In this document: in pieces, positions 7,545-15,934 of the stretch
Layout of the letters: each line of letters begins with the position of its first letter
Position numbering within the stretch: position 1 is the stretch's first letter
Assembly: GCA_023228825.1 (NCBI GenBank)
Contig: JALOAL010000008.1
Location: 1 to 64,000 of the forward strand
Reading direction: 5' to 3'
Origin: Dehalococcoidia bacterium
GTDB lineage: Bacteria; Chloroflexota; Dehalococcoidia; UBA2979
DNA: 64,000 nucleotides
Translations under genes and position numbers: made by a program
Notes under the pieces: model-generated
What the model saw: only the letters and a program-made list of their open reading frames with translations
What the model was told of the DNA's origin: nothing
Databases searched by the model: none

Positions 7545-9956
7545 ATGAACACCGCAGCGCAGACGCGCACCTTCTCCCGCGAGATCGAGGGCAAGACCTT
7601 CGAGATCGGCCTGGGCAAACTCGCCCCCAACGCCCTGTCCGCCTGCACCGTGCGCTACGGCGACACGGTGGTGCTGGTGACGCTGTCAGACGGCGAACCG
7701 CGCCCGGGCATCGACTTCTTCCCGCTGACCGTGGACTTTGAAGAGCGCATGTACGCGATCGGCAAGATCCCGGGCTCGTTCTTCCGGCGTGAAGGCCGGC
7801 CGGGCACGGAGGCCACGCTGGCCGCGCGCATGACGGACCGCCCCATCCGCCCGCTCTTCCCGAAGGGCTACAAGCGCGAGGTGCACGTGGTGATCACGCT
7901 GCTGGCCTCTGACCGCCAGAACCCGGCGGACGCGCTGGCCACCACGGGCGCCTCCATCGTCATCAACAAGTCGCCGCTGCCGTTCGAGGGCCCCGTCTCC
8001 TCCGTGCGCGTGGCGCGCGTGGAGGGGCGCCTGATCGCCTTCCCCACATACGCGGAGATGGCGGAGTCTGACCTCGAACTGACCGTGGCCGCCACGGACG
8101 ACTCGATCATCATGATCGAGGCCGGAGCGAAGCAGATCCCGGAAGCGGACCTGATCGAGGCGATCGAGTTCGCGGAGGGCATCTGCAAGACCCTGAACGA
8201 CCTGCAGCGCGAAATCATCCGCGAAGTGGGCGAGGAGAAGCAGGTCTTTGTGGCGCCGGAGGAAGACACCACCCTCCGGGACCGCGTGGACGCCGCTCTG
8301 CGCGGCGAAGAGAAGATGATGCGGGACGCCGTCCAGGGCGAGGGCTTCCGCGGCATTGACGAGGTGGCCCGCTTTGCCATCGCCCGGATGGAAGAGGACG
8401 GCGGCGACCCGGAGTTCGACCGTCGCGCCGTCACGGCCATGGCGGAGGGCGTCATCAAGGCCCACGTCCGCCAGCGCATCCTGGACGAGGGCCTGCGGGC
8501 GGACGAACGCCAGCCGGACGACATCCGCGAACTGGACGCCCAGGTGGGCGTGCTGCCTCGCGTGCACGGCTCCGGCCTCTTCCAGCGCGGTCAGACGCAG
8601 GTCCTGACCGTCGCCACCCTCGGCACCCTGCGTGACCGCGCGAAGATCGACGCGATCTCGCCTGCCGAGTGGAAGATGTTCATGCACCACTACAACTTCC
8701 CGCCGTTCTCGGTGGGAGAGGCCCGCCCGATGCGCGCGCCCGGCCGCCGCGAGATCGGCCACGGGATGCTGGCGGAGAAGGCGCTGGAGGCAGTGCTGCC
8801 GCCCTTCGATGAGTTCCCCTACACGCTGCGCCTGGTCTCGGACGTGCTGTCGTCCAACGGCTCCACGTCGCAGGCGGCGGTGTGCGGTTCCACGCTGGCG
8901 CTGATGGACGCGGGCGTGCCGATCCAGGCGCCGGTGGCGGGCATCGCCATGGGGCTGGTGACCAGCGACGAGATGGCCACCCAGTGGTCGCTCCTCACGG
9001 ACATCGCCGGCATTGAAGACGCGCTGGGCGACATGGACTTCAAGGTGGCCGGCTCGGAGCAGGGCATCACGGCCGTCCAGTTGGACATCAAGTTGAAGCG
9101 CCTGCCGGAGAACTTCCTGACGGAGGTCTTCGCCAAGGCTCGAGACGCCCGCCTGCGCATCCTGGACGTGATGCTGAAGGCCATCCACGATCCGCGTGAA
9201 GAGGTGGGCACCTACGCCCCCAAGATCACGATCGTGCACATCGACCCGTCCAAGATCGGCGCGGTGATTGGGCCCGGCGGCAAGGTGATCAACGCGATCA
9301 TCGCGCAGACCGGCGCCTCCATCGACATCGAGGAGGACGGCACGGTCTTCATCGGCGGCCAGGACGCCGCCGGGGTGGAAGCGGCGGTGCGCCAGGTGCA
9401 GGGCCTGACCAAGGAGATCCAGGTGGGCGAGGTCTTCGAGGGCCCCGTCAGCCGCATCATGTCCTTCGGCGCGTTCGTGGAGATCCTGCCGAACAAGGAC
9501 GGCATGGTGCACATCTCCGAACTGTCGGACGAGCGCGTGGACCGCGTGGAAGACGTGGTCAACGTGGGCGACATGGTCAAGGTCAAGGTCATCGAGATCG
9601 ACAACCTGGGCCGCATCAACCTCTCCATCCGCGAGGCGGAAGCCGAGGGCCCCGTGGGCATCCGCGAGGGCGACGATGGCAACGACGATCGTCCGCAGGT
9701 GCGCCGCGGTGGCGGCGGCAGCGGTGGGCGCGGCGGTGACCGTGGCCCGCGCGGCGGCGACCGGGGCGACAGGGGCCCGCGCAACGGTGGCGGCGGCGGG
9801 TTCCGCGGCGGCGACCGTGGTGACCGAGGCAGCGACCGGGGTGACCGGGGTGACCGTGGCCCTCGCGGCGGCGGTGGCGGCGACCGGCCGTCGCGCCCGG
9901 AGGGTGGCGGTGGTGACCGTCCCCCGCGTCCAGAGGGCGGCGGCCGCCGCTGGTAG
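7545..9956 (+). CDS. pnp: Polyribonucleotide nucleotidyltransferase with Arg/Gly-rich tail
   Basis: The 803-residue PNPase degrades RNA 3' to 5' using phosphate. It has two RNase PH-like halves (about 10-230 and 320-550; the second carries SNGSTSQAAVCGSTLALMDAG), a KH domain (about 560-620, IGPGGKVINAI) and an S1 domain (about 630-700, GPVSRIMSFGAFVEILPNKDGMVHIS). After the S1 domain come about 85 residues of RGG/GDRG repeats ending in GGGRRW. Most PNPases lack such a tail; it would add unspecific RNA binding or self-association. ATG 7545 has only a weak purine-rich ribosome site. An 11-bp stem-loop lies in its leader and a strong terminator follows. Confidence 0.97.
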   Translation: MNTAAQTRTFSREIEGKTFEIGLGKLAPNALSACTVRYGDTVVLVTLSDGEPRPGIDFFPLTVDFEERMYAIGKIPGSFFRREGRPGTEATLAARMTDRPIRPLFPKGYKREVHVVITLLASDRQNPADALATTGASIVINKSPLPFEGPVSSVRVARVEGRLIAFPTYAEMAESDLELTVAATDDSIIMIEAGAKQIPEADLIEAIEFAEGICKTLNDLQREIIREVGEEKQVFVAPEEDTTLRDRVDAALRGEEKMMRDAVQGEGFRGIDEVARFAIARMEEDGGDPEFDRRAVTAMAEGVIKAHVRQRILDEGLRADERQPDDIRELDAQVGVLPRVHGSGLFQRGQTQVLTVATLGTLRDRAKIDAISPAEWKMFMHHYNFPPFSVGEARPMRAPGRREIGHGMLAEKALEAVLPPFDEFPYTLRLVSDVLSSNGSTSQAAVCGSTLALMDAGVPIQAPVAGIAMGLVTSDEMATQWSLLTDIAGIEDALGDMDFKVAGSEQGITAVQLDIKLKRLPENFLTEVFAKARDARLRILDVMLKAIHDPREEVGTYAPKITIVHIDPSKIGAVIGPGGKVINAIIAQTGASIDIEEDGTVFIGGQDAAGVEAAVRQVQGLTKEIQVGEVFEGPVSRIMSFGAFVEILPNKDGMVHISELSDERVDRVEDVVNVGDMVKVKVIEIDNLGRINLSIREAEAEGPVGIREGDDGNDDRPQVRRGGGGSGGRGGDRGPRGGDRGDRGPRNGGGGGFRGGDRGDRGSDRGDRGDRGPRGGGGGDRPSRPEGGGGDRPPRPEGGGRRW

Positions 9957-9986
9957 CGGCTCCCCGCTTGTAGAGCGAACACCAGC

Positions 9987-10013
9987 AGGGCCCGGCGCAT
10001 GCGCCGGGCCCTT
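9987..10013 (+). terminator. Intrinsic terminator of pnp
   Basis: A 12-bp near-perfect stem, AGGGCCCGGCGC/GCGCCGGGCCCT, with an AT loop, followed by TTCTGCGTCC. Confidence 0.75.
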
Positions 10014-10124
10014 CTGCGTCCGATCAGGGATCAGGACGAGCCTAGACGCGGACCACAACCCCCTCGCCCCGGAGGAGCAGGCCGTCCAGCGAGGACGCAC
10101 CGCTCCTGATTGAGTCAAGTCACG

Positions 10125-10160
10125 GAAGTGCCCCGGGCTCTCGCCCGGGGCACTTCTGCG
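10125..10160. terminator. Terminator between pnp and the aldehyde oxidoreductase gene
   Basis: GAAGTGCCCCGGGC (10125-10138) and GCCCGGGGCACTTC (10143-10156) form a 14-bp stem with a TCTC loop. It lies between two convergent genes and could stop transcription both ways. Its right flank repeats the TTCTGCGTCC that follows the pnp terminator. Confidence 0.7.
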
Positions 10161-10208
10161 TCCTGTGCCTGCGTCCTGTCCCTGCGGCAGTCCTCGGACG
10201 GGAGCGCG

Positions 10209-12080
10209 CTACACGGCGAGGGCGTCCGCGACGTCCGCCAGTCCGAGCGACTCCAACTTCTCGCGGCTGGGGGCGCTGGTGCTGGTGTCCCAGCCGGCTG
10301 CGCCGAACCAGTCGTTCTTCATGGTCTCCAGGTCGATCGTGAAGCCCTCGTGCGGGCCGGCCTTCAGGGGCGGGTTGCCCAGGATGCGGCCCGGCACCTG
10401 GCGCGCGGCGGGGTTGTTGCCGTGCTTGACGGCGAACGCCATGCGCAGGTTGGCGATGCGCTCGCCCACCTGGTCCAGTTCCTGGTGCGTGGTGTCCCAG
10501 CCGGTGACCAGGTTGATCCACTCGGGGATGCGCTCGGTGGGGGACATCGTGTAGATGAAGTAGCACATGCCGGCGCTGTTCATGACGTGCGCCTGCTCGT
10601 GCGCGGCCTTCAACTGCGGGCCCTTCTCGTCCACCTGCCGCCGGTCCTTGGGGCCTTCCGGCATGGTGGGGAACCTGGAGGACTTCCCGGGCGACCAGAG
10701 CGTGTGACGGCCGGGCGTGGGGTCCAGCGCGTAGGAAGCGGCGAAGCCCACGTCCAGTTTCGGGTCGTGCATGGGAGGCTCTTCGCCATCAATGCTGGTC
10801 ACGAAGTCCAGCGCCTTGCCGCCGAGTTTCTGCGAGGCCACGCGCGAGCCGTCCGCCAGCAACTCACCCAGGGTGCCCTCGCGGCGGCCGATCTTGTGCA
10901 GGGCCTCCAGCACGCCGGAGGCGTTGCCCCACTTCAGGTCAATGCCGTCCGTGTCCTCCTTGGTGAGGAGGCCGTTCACGTACAACTCGATGGCGTAGGA
11001 GATGGTGGCGCCGGTGGCGATGGTGTCCAGGCCGTACTGGTTGCACCAGTGGTTGATGGAGATCATGGCGTCCGTGTTGTTGACGCCGTTCATCACGCCG
11101 AAGGCGCCCATGGTCTCGTACTCCGGGCGGTGGGTGTGCTTCGGGAAGGCGAACTCCCCTCGGTCGCTGCCGTCCACGGACTCCGCGCCGCAGGCCACGG
11201 GGCAGTGCCAGCAGGCGTACTTCTTCTCCATGGACTCGTTCATCACGGGCCCGTTCATGTTCGCCATCGCCATGTCCTCGACGAGGTCGACCACGCCGAC
11301 ACCGCCCCAGTTGAGGACGGGCGCGTCGCCGTTGATGGCGGAGTTGGCCGTGATGCCGGTGGTGCCGAAGGTGGTGAAGAACTGCTTGGAGCCCTGGTTG
11401 AAGCCCTCCAGCGAGGATTTCACGGTCAGCAGGATCTCCTTGGTCTGGGCCATGATCTTCTTTGTGGGGTGGGCCACCACGGCCTTCAGGTTCTTGGAGC
11501 CCATCACCGCGCCCACGCCGGAGCGGGCCGCGAGGCGACCTCGTTCGTTCGTGATGCCGGACATGATGCTCAGGTTCTCCCCGGCCGGTCCGATCAGCGC
11601 GACGCTGATCTTCTTGCCCAGTTCCTCCTTCATCTGATCCTCGACGTCGATGGCCAGGCCGCCCCAGTACTGCGAGGCGTCCCGGATCTCCACCGTGTCG
11701 TCATTGATGTAGAGGTAGACCGGGTGCTCGGCGCGGCCGGAGACCAGCAGGCCGTCATAGCCCGTGAACTTCAGGTGCGGACCGAAGTCGCCGCCGCAGT
11801 TGGCGTCACCCCAGCCGTTGTTCTTCGGTGACTTGCAGACCACCTGGAAGCGCTGCCCGAAGAGCGGGGTGCCCGTGAGCAGCCCCGGGAAGAACCCGAG
11901 GATGTTGTCCGGGCCCAGCGGGTCCGCCCCGGCGGGGATGCGGTCAAACAGCAGCCGCGAGCCGAGCCCGTAGCCGCCGAGAAGCGACCGGTAGGTGGCC
12001 TCCGGCAGTTCTTCCGTGGCGATCTCGCCCGTGGTGAGGTTGACGTTGAGGATGCGGCCGTTGAAGGCGCGGTCGGACAT
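10209..12080 (-). CDS. Aldehyde ferredoxin oxidoreductase family protein
   Basis: The 623-residue protein belongs to the tungsten (or molybdenum) pterin AOR family, which oxidises aldehydes to acids with ferredoxin or a similar acceptor. The N-terminal family start (NGRILNVNLTTGEI, residues 7-20), the pterin-binding GLGSRLLFDRIP region and the cluster motif CWHCPVAC (Cys 290, 293, 297) followed by the PEYETMGAFG block are visible. The fourth cluster ligand is probably the Cys in the C-terminal GMCYFIY region. ATG 12080 has GGAGGGAG nine bases upstream. No ferredoxin or cofactor gene is adjacent, so its partner and exact substrate are unknown. Confidence 0.93.
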   Translation of the reverse strand: MSDRAFNGRILNVNLTTGEIATEELPEATYRSLLGGYGLGSRLLFDRIPAGADPLGPDNILGFFPGLLTGTPLFGQRFQVVCKSPKNNGWGDANCGGDFGPHLKFTGYDGLLVSGRAEHPVYLYINDDTVEIRDASQYWGGLAIDVEDQMKEELGKKISVALIGPAGENLSIMSGITNERGRLAARSGVGAVMGSKNLKAVVAHPTKKIMAQTKEILLTVKSSLEGFNQGSKQFFTTFGTTGITANSAINGDAPVLNWGGVGVVDLVEDMAMANMNGPVMNESMEKKYACWHCPVACGAESVDGSDRGEFAFPKHTHRPEYETMGAFGVMNGVNNTDAMISINHWCNQYGLDTIATGATISYAIELYVNGLLTKEDTDGIDLKWGNASGVLEALHKIGRREGTLGELLADGSRVASQKLGGKALDFVTSIDGEEPPMHDPKLDVGFAASYALDPTPGRHTLWSPGKSSRFPTMPEGPKDRRQVDEKGPQLKAAHEQAHVMNSAGMCYFIYTMSPTERIPEWINLVTGWDTTHQELDQVGERIANLRMAFAVKHGNNPAARQVPGRILGNPPLKAGPHEGFTIDLETMKNDWFGAAGWDTSTSAPSREKLESLGLADVADALAV

Positions 12081-12214
12081 GCCTGCTCTCCCTCCGCGAA
12101 CCGGCTCCAACCGAGGAGCACAGCGCGATGCCACATTATAACGAACGAGCCATCCTTCGTGCGTCGCTCTACACACGACTCACGGAGCGTGCGGGTCAGC
12201 GACCCCCGGCAACA

Positions 12215-12242
12215 TTGACACTTCGCGCGTTCAAAGCATAAT
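12215..12242 (+). promoter_or_regulatory. Near-consensus sigma-70 promoter
   Basis: TTGACA (12215-12220), a 16-bp spacer and CATAAT (12237-12242). It is the clearest housekeeping-type promoter in the window and precedes the lower-GC gene pair. Confidence 0.6.
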
Positions 12243-12292
12243 GTTCGTCATGGCACTGCTTATTGACGCATCCTTCCCCGGACGACCATCAA

Positions 12293-12304
12293 TAGGAGGT
12301 GATC
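12293..12304 (+). promoter_or_regulatory. Extended Shine-Dalgarno match
   Basis: AGGAGGTGATC is complementary to the 3' end of 16S rRNA over about 11 bases. The nearest in-frame ATG (12314) is about 14 bases beyond AGGAGG, longer than optimal. It may support that start, giving 18 extra residues, instead of ATG 12368. Confidence 0.4.
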
Positions 12305-12367
12305 ACGGAAGGGATGTTCGCTCGACATGGCGGGCTAGGAAAGATCGACGCAGACGAGAGGACTTCC

Positions 12368-12844
12368 ATGACCCGGACTTTGTCGTCATCCATGCGTACT
12401 CATGGTACCCGAGGCATCGTGGTTGTCACTGCGGTGGCGTTACTACTTCTGGTGACTGTTGCGGCGGTCCAGGGAGCGGTGGCCATCTACGATGTCGGTG
12501 ATAAGTACCTAGCAGGGCGCGTCTATTATACGCCACCTGGGAGTGGATACCACGTCACCGGGCGTGATTATTCTGGATCGACCGGTGGAGGCGGATACAC
12601 CCACTGGCAGGTGTGGAACCTGGCCGACTGGAATACAAGTTCCACGCCGACAGTTCTGAACGGTTGGTCCTGGACGGAGCCAATCCGCACGAATCCTACT
12701 CGTGGAGGGACATGGTGGACCTCAAGCACGCCATCGATCTGGTACTTTGGACCCACCAGCCTGGCTACCACTATGGACTTCCGGCACAAGCGAAATGTCG
12801 CCCCTTTCAACTGGGTGAATAGTTACTTGCAGGTAAATTACTGA
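12368..12844 (+). CDS. Secreted protein of unknown function (lower-GC pair, gene 1)
   Basis: The 158-residue protein has a signal peptide or anchor (GIVVVTAVALLLLVTVAAV, residues 17-35). The mature part is rich in Trp, Tyr, Thr, Ser and Gly, with blocks such as YYTPPGSGYHV, YTHWQVWNLADW and WYFGPTSLATTMDF, suggesting a small beta-sheet domain. No family was recognised. Alternative in-frame starts are ATG 12314 and GTG 12299. GC content and codon choice (TAT, CTA, GAT, ATA) are unlike the neighbours. It lies directly before another unknown secreted protein under a near-consensus promoter, and the pair may have been acquired. Confidence 0.6.
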   Translation: MTRTLSSSMRTHGTRGIVVVTAVALLLLVTVAAVQGAVAIYDVGDKYLAGRVYYTPPGSGYHVTGRDYSGSTGGGGYTHWQVWNLADWNTSSTPTVLNGWSWTEPIRTNPTRGGTWWTSSTPSIWYFGPTSLATTMDFRHKRNVAPFNWVNSYLQVNY

Positions 12845-12904
12845 TGAATGCCGCTTCAACACACACCTATCGGACGGGAGTCCAGACCATTAAAGGGGGC
12901 AGGC

Positions 12905-13507
12905 GTGACAATTAGTTCGACGCATTGGATTGCCAGTTCCATCTTAGTTATAACCGCCATCACTATTTCGGTAGTAGTAGTTGCCTCGCACGCTTCCGCT
13001 GACGTTGGATATCCTGACGATCTGTGGCCTGCATTCACCGCTCGCTACCGGGAGGTAACGGCGGTCGGCGAGCATGTCGGCGCGACCGGATCGGCAGTGT
13101 ACGATCTAGATTTCGATTCACGTTCGAGCTGGACACGGACCAACGTCCAGCACTCGCATCCCGATCGGCAAGGATCACAACAATCCTTCCAAGGCAGCAA
13201 GTTCACGATAACCCGTTGGGGATTCCCTCCAATACAGACGTCATACCCAGACGGAGAGTACGCGTCGCCGGGTTACTGGCTTGTACTCTGGGACACTGCC
13301 TTCGACGGCCCTCCCGAGGCCGACGGCGCCACCACAAAGTACTCTCAGGTCTTTCCGTGCGCGCGCGATGCTTCTGTTGACTGTCGGCTCACGCGGACGG
13401 TCACACTGGACACGGAGAGCAAGATCCCTCTCCGGGTGGAGGAGCATCAGAATGGCGAACTTGTCTATCTCTTCGAGATGATTGATTTGGACATATCCGC
13501 GGACTGA
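12905..13507 (+). CDS. Secreted protein of unknown function (lower-GC pair, gene 2)
   Basis: The 200-residue protein starts at GTG 12905 behind GGGGGC. A signal peptide (about 1-32, ending SHASA) leads into a mature domain with two Cys close together (FPCARDASVDCRL), probably a disulfide. The C-terminal half (TVTLDTESKIPLRVEEHQNGELVYLFEMIDLDI) reads like strands of an outer-surface or lipid-handling beta fold. No family was recognised. Its base composition matches the preceding gene (well below 65% GC) and differs from the flanking M16 and AOR genes. Confidence 0.6.
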   Translation: MTISSTHWIASSILVITAITISVVVVASHASADVGYPDDLWPAFTARYREVTAVGEHVGATGSAVYDLDFDSRSSWTRTNVQHSHPDRQGSQQSFQGSKFTITRWGFPPIQTSYPDGEYASPGYWLVLWDTAFDGPPEADGATTKYSQVFPCARDASVDCRLTRTVTLDTESKIPLRVEEHQNGELVYLFEMIDLDISAD

Positions 13508-13603
13508 GAGCCTCGTACAGCAACACCTAGGCATCCGGGCATCAAAAGCCCGACCGGTTCTCGCCACGGGTCCTACTCTGAAAGGCGACAGAGAGGAGGC
13601 CCC

Positions 13604-14884
13604 GTGGCCGGAGAACCGCAGATCACCACCCTGCCCAACGGCCTGCGCGTCATCGTTACGCCCGTCCCCACCGCCCAGGCGGCCGCCGTCACCTACTTCG
13701 TCGGCGTCGGCTCTCGACACGAGGAGCCGGAGACCAACGGCGTCTCCCACTTCATCGAGCACATGCTTTTCAAGGGCACCACGAAGCGCCCCACCGCTCC
13801 CGAGATCTCCGAGGCGATCGAGGGGACCGGGGGCAGCCTCAACGCCTTCACCACCAAGGAGATGACCTGCTACTGGAACAACCTGCCCTTTGAGCACGTG
13901 GAGACGGGCATCGAGGTGCTGGCGGACATGGTGCAGCACTCGGTGCTGGACCCCACGGAACTCGAGCGCGAACGGCCGGTGGTCCAGCAGGAGATCCGGC
14001 GCGCGCATGACTCGCCGGGCGCGTTCGTCTCGGAATTGCTCTCGCGCGCCACGTTCGGCGATCAGCCGGTCGGCTGGCCGATAGCCGGAACGCTGGAGAC
14101 GGTGGACGCCATGACGAGGCAGCACTTCGTCGACCACATGGCGGCGTTCTACACCAGCGCCAACTCCGTGCTCTCCATCGCCGGCAACGTGGACCCGGCC
14201 CAGGTGATGGAGGTGGTAGAACGCGAGTTTTCCGCGCTCCCGCAGGGCGAACCGGCGCCGGAACGTTCCGCTCGCCACGAGCGGCCAGAGCAGCACATCC
14301 AACTGGACGACCGCGCGATCGAGCAGACCAACCTGGCGCTGTCCGTGCTCGGCATGGGGCGGCGCGATCCGGATCGTTACGCGCTGGACGTGATGAACAC
14401 CGCGCTGGGCCGCGGCATGTCCTCCCGCCTCTTCAAGGAGGTGCGCGAGCGTCGAGGCCTGGCGTACTCCGTGGGCTCCGGTTCCACGCGCTACCGCGAC
14501 ATTGGCTCCATGACGGTGAGCGCGGGCGTCACGCGCGAGAACCAGGAGGAGGCGCTGCGGGTGATCGTGGCGGAGTTGCACGACCTGGCCGAACGGCCCA
14601 TGCCGGACGAGGAGTTGAACCGCACGAAGGACTACGCGGCGGGCTCGTTCCGCCTGTCGCTGGAGACGCCCATGTCCTTCGCGCAGCGCTGGGGCGCCCA
14701 ACTGCTGCACGACGGGGAACTGGAACCGGCGGACGTCACGGTGGAGCGCCTGCAGGCGGTCACCGCGGAGGACGTGCAGCGCGTGGCCCAGCGCCTCTTC
14801 GGGGAGCCCCGGTTCTCCCTGGCCGTCGTCGGCCCGTCCGCATCCAAGGATCGGCTGGACGCGATCCTGCACGACATCGCCTGA
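13604..14884 (+). CDS. M16 family zinc metallopeptidase
   Basis: The 426-residue protein is a processing-peptidase-type (M16B) enzyme of one two-lobed subunit. The inverted zinc motif HFIEH spans residues 49-53, with the third ligand Glu130 in QQEIRR. The C-terminal lobe has the usual R-Y region (GLAYSVGSGSTRYRDIGSM). GTG 13604 follows GAGAGGAGG. No signal peptide is present, so it acts in the cytoplasm, presumably on peptides. Many bacteria carry it near pnp or dut; here pnp lies 3.6 kb upstream. Confidence 0.95.
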   Translation: MAGEPQITTLPNGLRVIVTPVPTAQAAAVTYFVGVGSRHEEPETNGVSHFIEHMLFKGTTKRPTAPEISEAIEGTGGSLNAFTTKEMTCYWNNLPFEHVETGIEVLADMVQHSVLDPTELERERPVVQQEIRRAHDSPGAFVSELLSRATFGDQPVGWPIAGTLETVDAMTRQHFVDHMAAFYTSANSVLSIAGNVDPAQVMEVVEREFSALPQGEPAPERSARHERPEQHIQLDDRAIEQTNLALSVLGMGRRDPDRYALDVMNTALGRGMSSRLFKEVRERRGLAYSVGSGSTRYRDIGSMTVSAGVTRENQEEALRVIVAELHDLAERPMPDEELNRTKDYAAGSFRLSLETPMSFAQRWGAQLLHDGELEPADVTVERLQAVTAEDVQRVAQRLFGEPRFSLAVVGPSASKDRLDAILHDIA

Positions 14885-14927
14885 CCCGCCACCCCGGGGT
14901 AGCCCTGAAACGAGAGCGGCGGACGAA

Positions 14928-14954
14928 AGAGGCCCCACCTGAGGTGGGGCCTCT
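14928..14954. terminator. Bidirectional intrinsic terminator
   Basis: AGAGGCCCCACC and GGTGGGGCCTCT form a 12-bp stem with a TGA loop between the convergent M16 and DoxX-like genes. The palindrome extends further outwards (GGACGA ... CGTCC). Confidence 0.75.
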
Positions 14955-14984
14955 CGTCCACGCCCGTCCACGCCTCGGACGGCG

Positions 14985-15593
14985 TCAGGGGGCGGAGCGG
15001 TCGGGTGGCGGCTCGCCGCCGAAGACCAGCCCCGGCGCCCACGGCGTGCCGAGGGCGGGCAGCACCCAGCGGTCCAGGCCGATACGGCCGGCCACCTTCC
15101 ACGCCAGGATCAGCAGCACCGCGCCCAGGAACAGCACCGGGTTGGTAGACGCCGAACCGGCCAGCATGAAGTTGAAGTTCATGGTGGCGGTGCCCAGCGC
15201 CGCCAGGCCCACCAGCAGTCCCATGATCAGCGCCAGCCCCGCGACCACCTCGCCCCAGGCGATGAGCGGCGCGAACCACTCGTACCACTGGTTGTCGAGC
15301 ATGTACTGGATGAAATCGCGGTACCAGTCGTAGGTGATGGTGCCGCGGCCGCCCTCCGGGACCACGACGATGCGCTCCCAGAAGCCCTGCAGCGCGGCCC
15401 CGTTGTTGTCCACCCAGCCGTCGCCGCGCACCTTGCCCCAGCCGGAGTGCAGCCACTGCCAGCCGATGTAGAAGCGGACGAGCAGCCACAACGGCGCGAA
15501 GAGGCTGCTGGCGAACAGCGAGCGATACCAGGAGGGGTCCGGGAACTCCTCCGGCCGCACCTGGTGCAGGCGATCCAGGCGGTCAAGCGCCAT
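14985..15593 (-). CDS. DoxX-like integral membrane protein
   Basis: The 202-residue protein has about four membrane helices: residues 30-50 (WLLVRFYIGWQWLHSGWGK), two helices in the APLIAWGEVVAGLALIMGLLVG region, and NPVLFLGAVLLILAWKVAG. The GWQWLHSGWGK block and the WGE/GEV motif fit the DoxX family, linked in some bacteria to quinone or thiosulfate oxidation and elsewhere to redox stress. Start ATG 15593 overlaps the end of the upstream small membrane gene by 11 bp. The electron partner is unknown. Confidence 0.75.
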   Translation of the reverse strand: MALDRLDRLHQVRPEEFPDPSWYRSLFASSLFAPLWLLVRFYIGWQWLHSGWGKVRGDGWVDNNGAALQGFWERIVVVPEGGRGTITYDWYRDFIQYMLDNQWYEWFAPLIAWGEVVAGLALIMGLLVGLAALGTATMNFNFMLAGSASTNPVLFLGAVLLILAWKVAGRIGLDRWVLPALGTPWAPGLVFGGEPPPDRSAP

Positions 15594-15813
15594 CTCCGGC
15601 TCCCTTCGTCGCGTCGGTCGCCCTCGCGTCCGAGGGGGCCGCGAAGGTGCGCAGCACGCGCTCACCCACCAGCCACATCACCACCACCGCCGCCAGCACG
15701 GGGAGCGCGCCCCAGAGGGGATCCCAGTACTCCGTGGCCACGAGGGCGAGCGCGCCCACCAGGAGCCACGCCACGATCCCGGCGGCGACCTTACCGGCTG
15801 ACTGCGCCTGCAT
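15583..15813 (-). CDS. Small two-helix membrane protein
   Basis: The 76-residue protein has two hydrophobic helices (AAGIVAWLLVGALALVA and LWGALPVLAAVVVMWLVGE) and a charged Asp/Ala/Thr-rich tail. ATG 15813 was chosen because AAGGAGGT lies five bases upstream; an in-frame GTG at 15828 is the alternative. It overlaps the DoxX-like gene and is surely co-transcribed with it, so it may be an accessory subunit. No family was recognised. Confidence 0.6.
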   Translation of the reverse strand: MQAQSAGKVAAGIVAWLLVGALALVATEYWDPLWGALPVLAAVVVMWLVGERVLRTFAAPSDARATDATKGAGDGA

Positions 15814-15934
15814 GTCGACCTCCTTCACTCCTCCCGTAAAGTAACCGAATGGGGCGTACGCCAGAGTGCGAGTCGTCCCGTTTCTGGTGGGACGAACGCC
15901 CGACTCGCGTTGTCGCAGGGATCGAGGTCACTCC

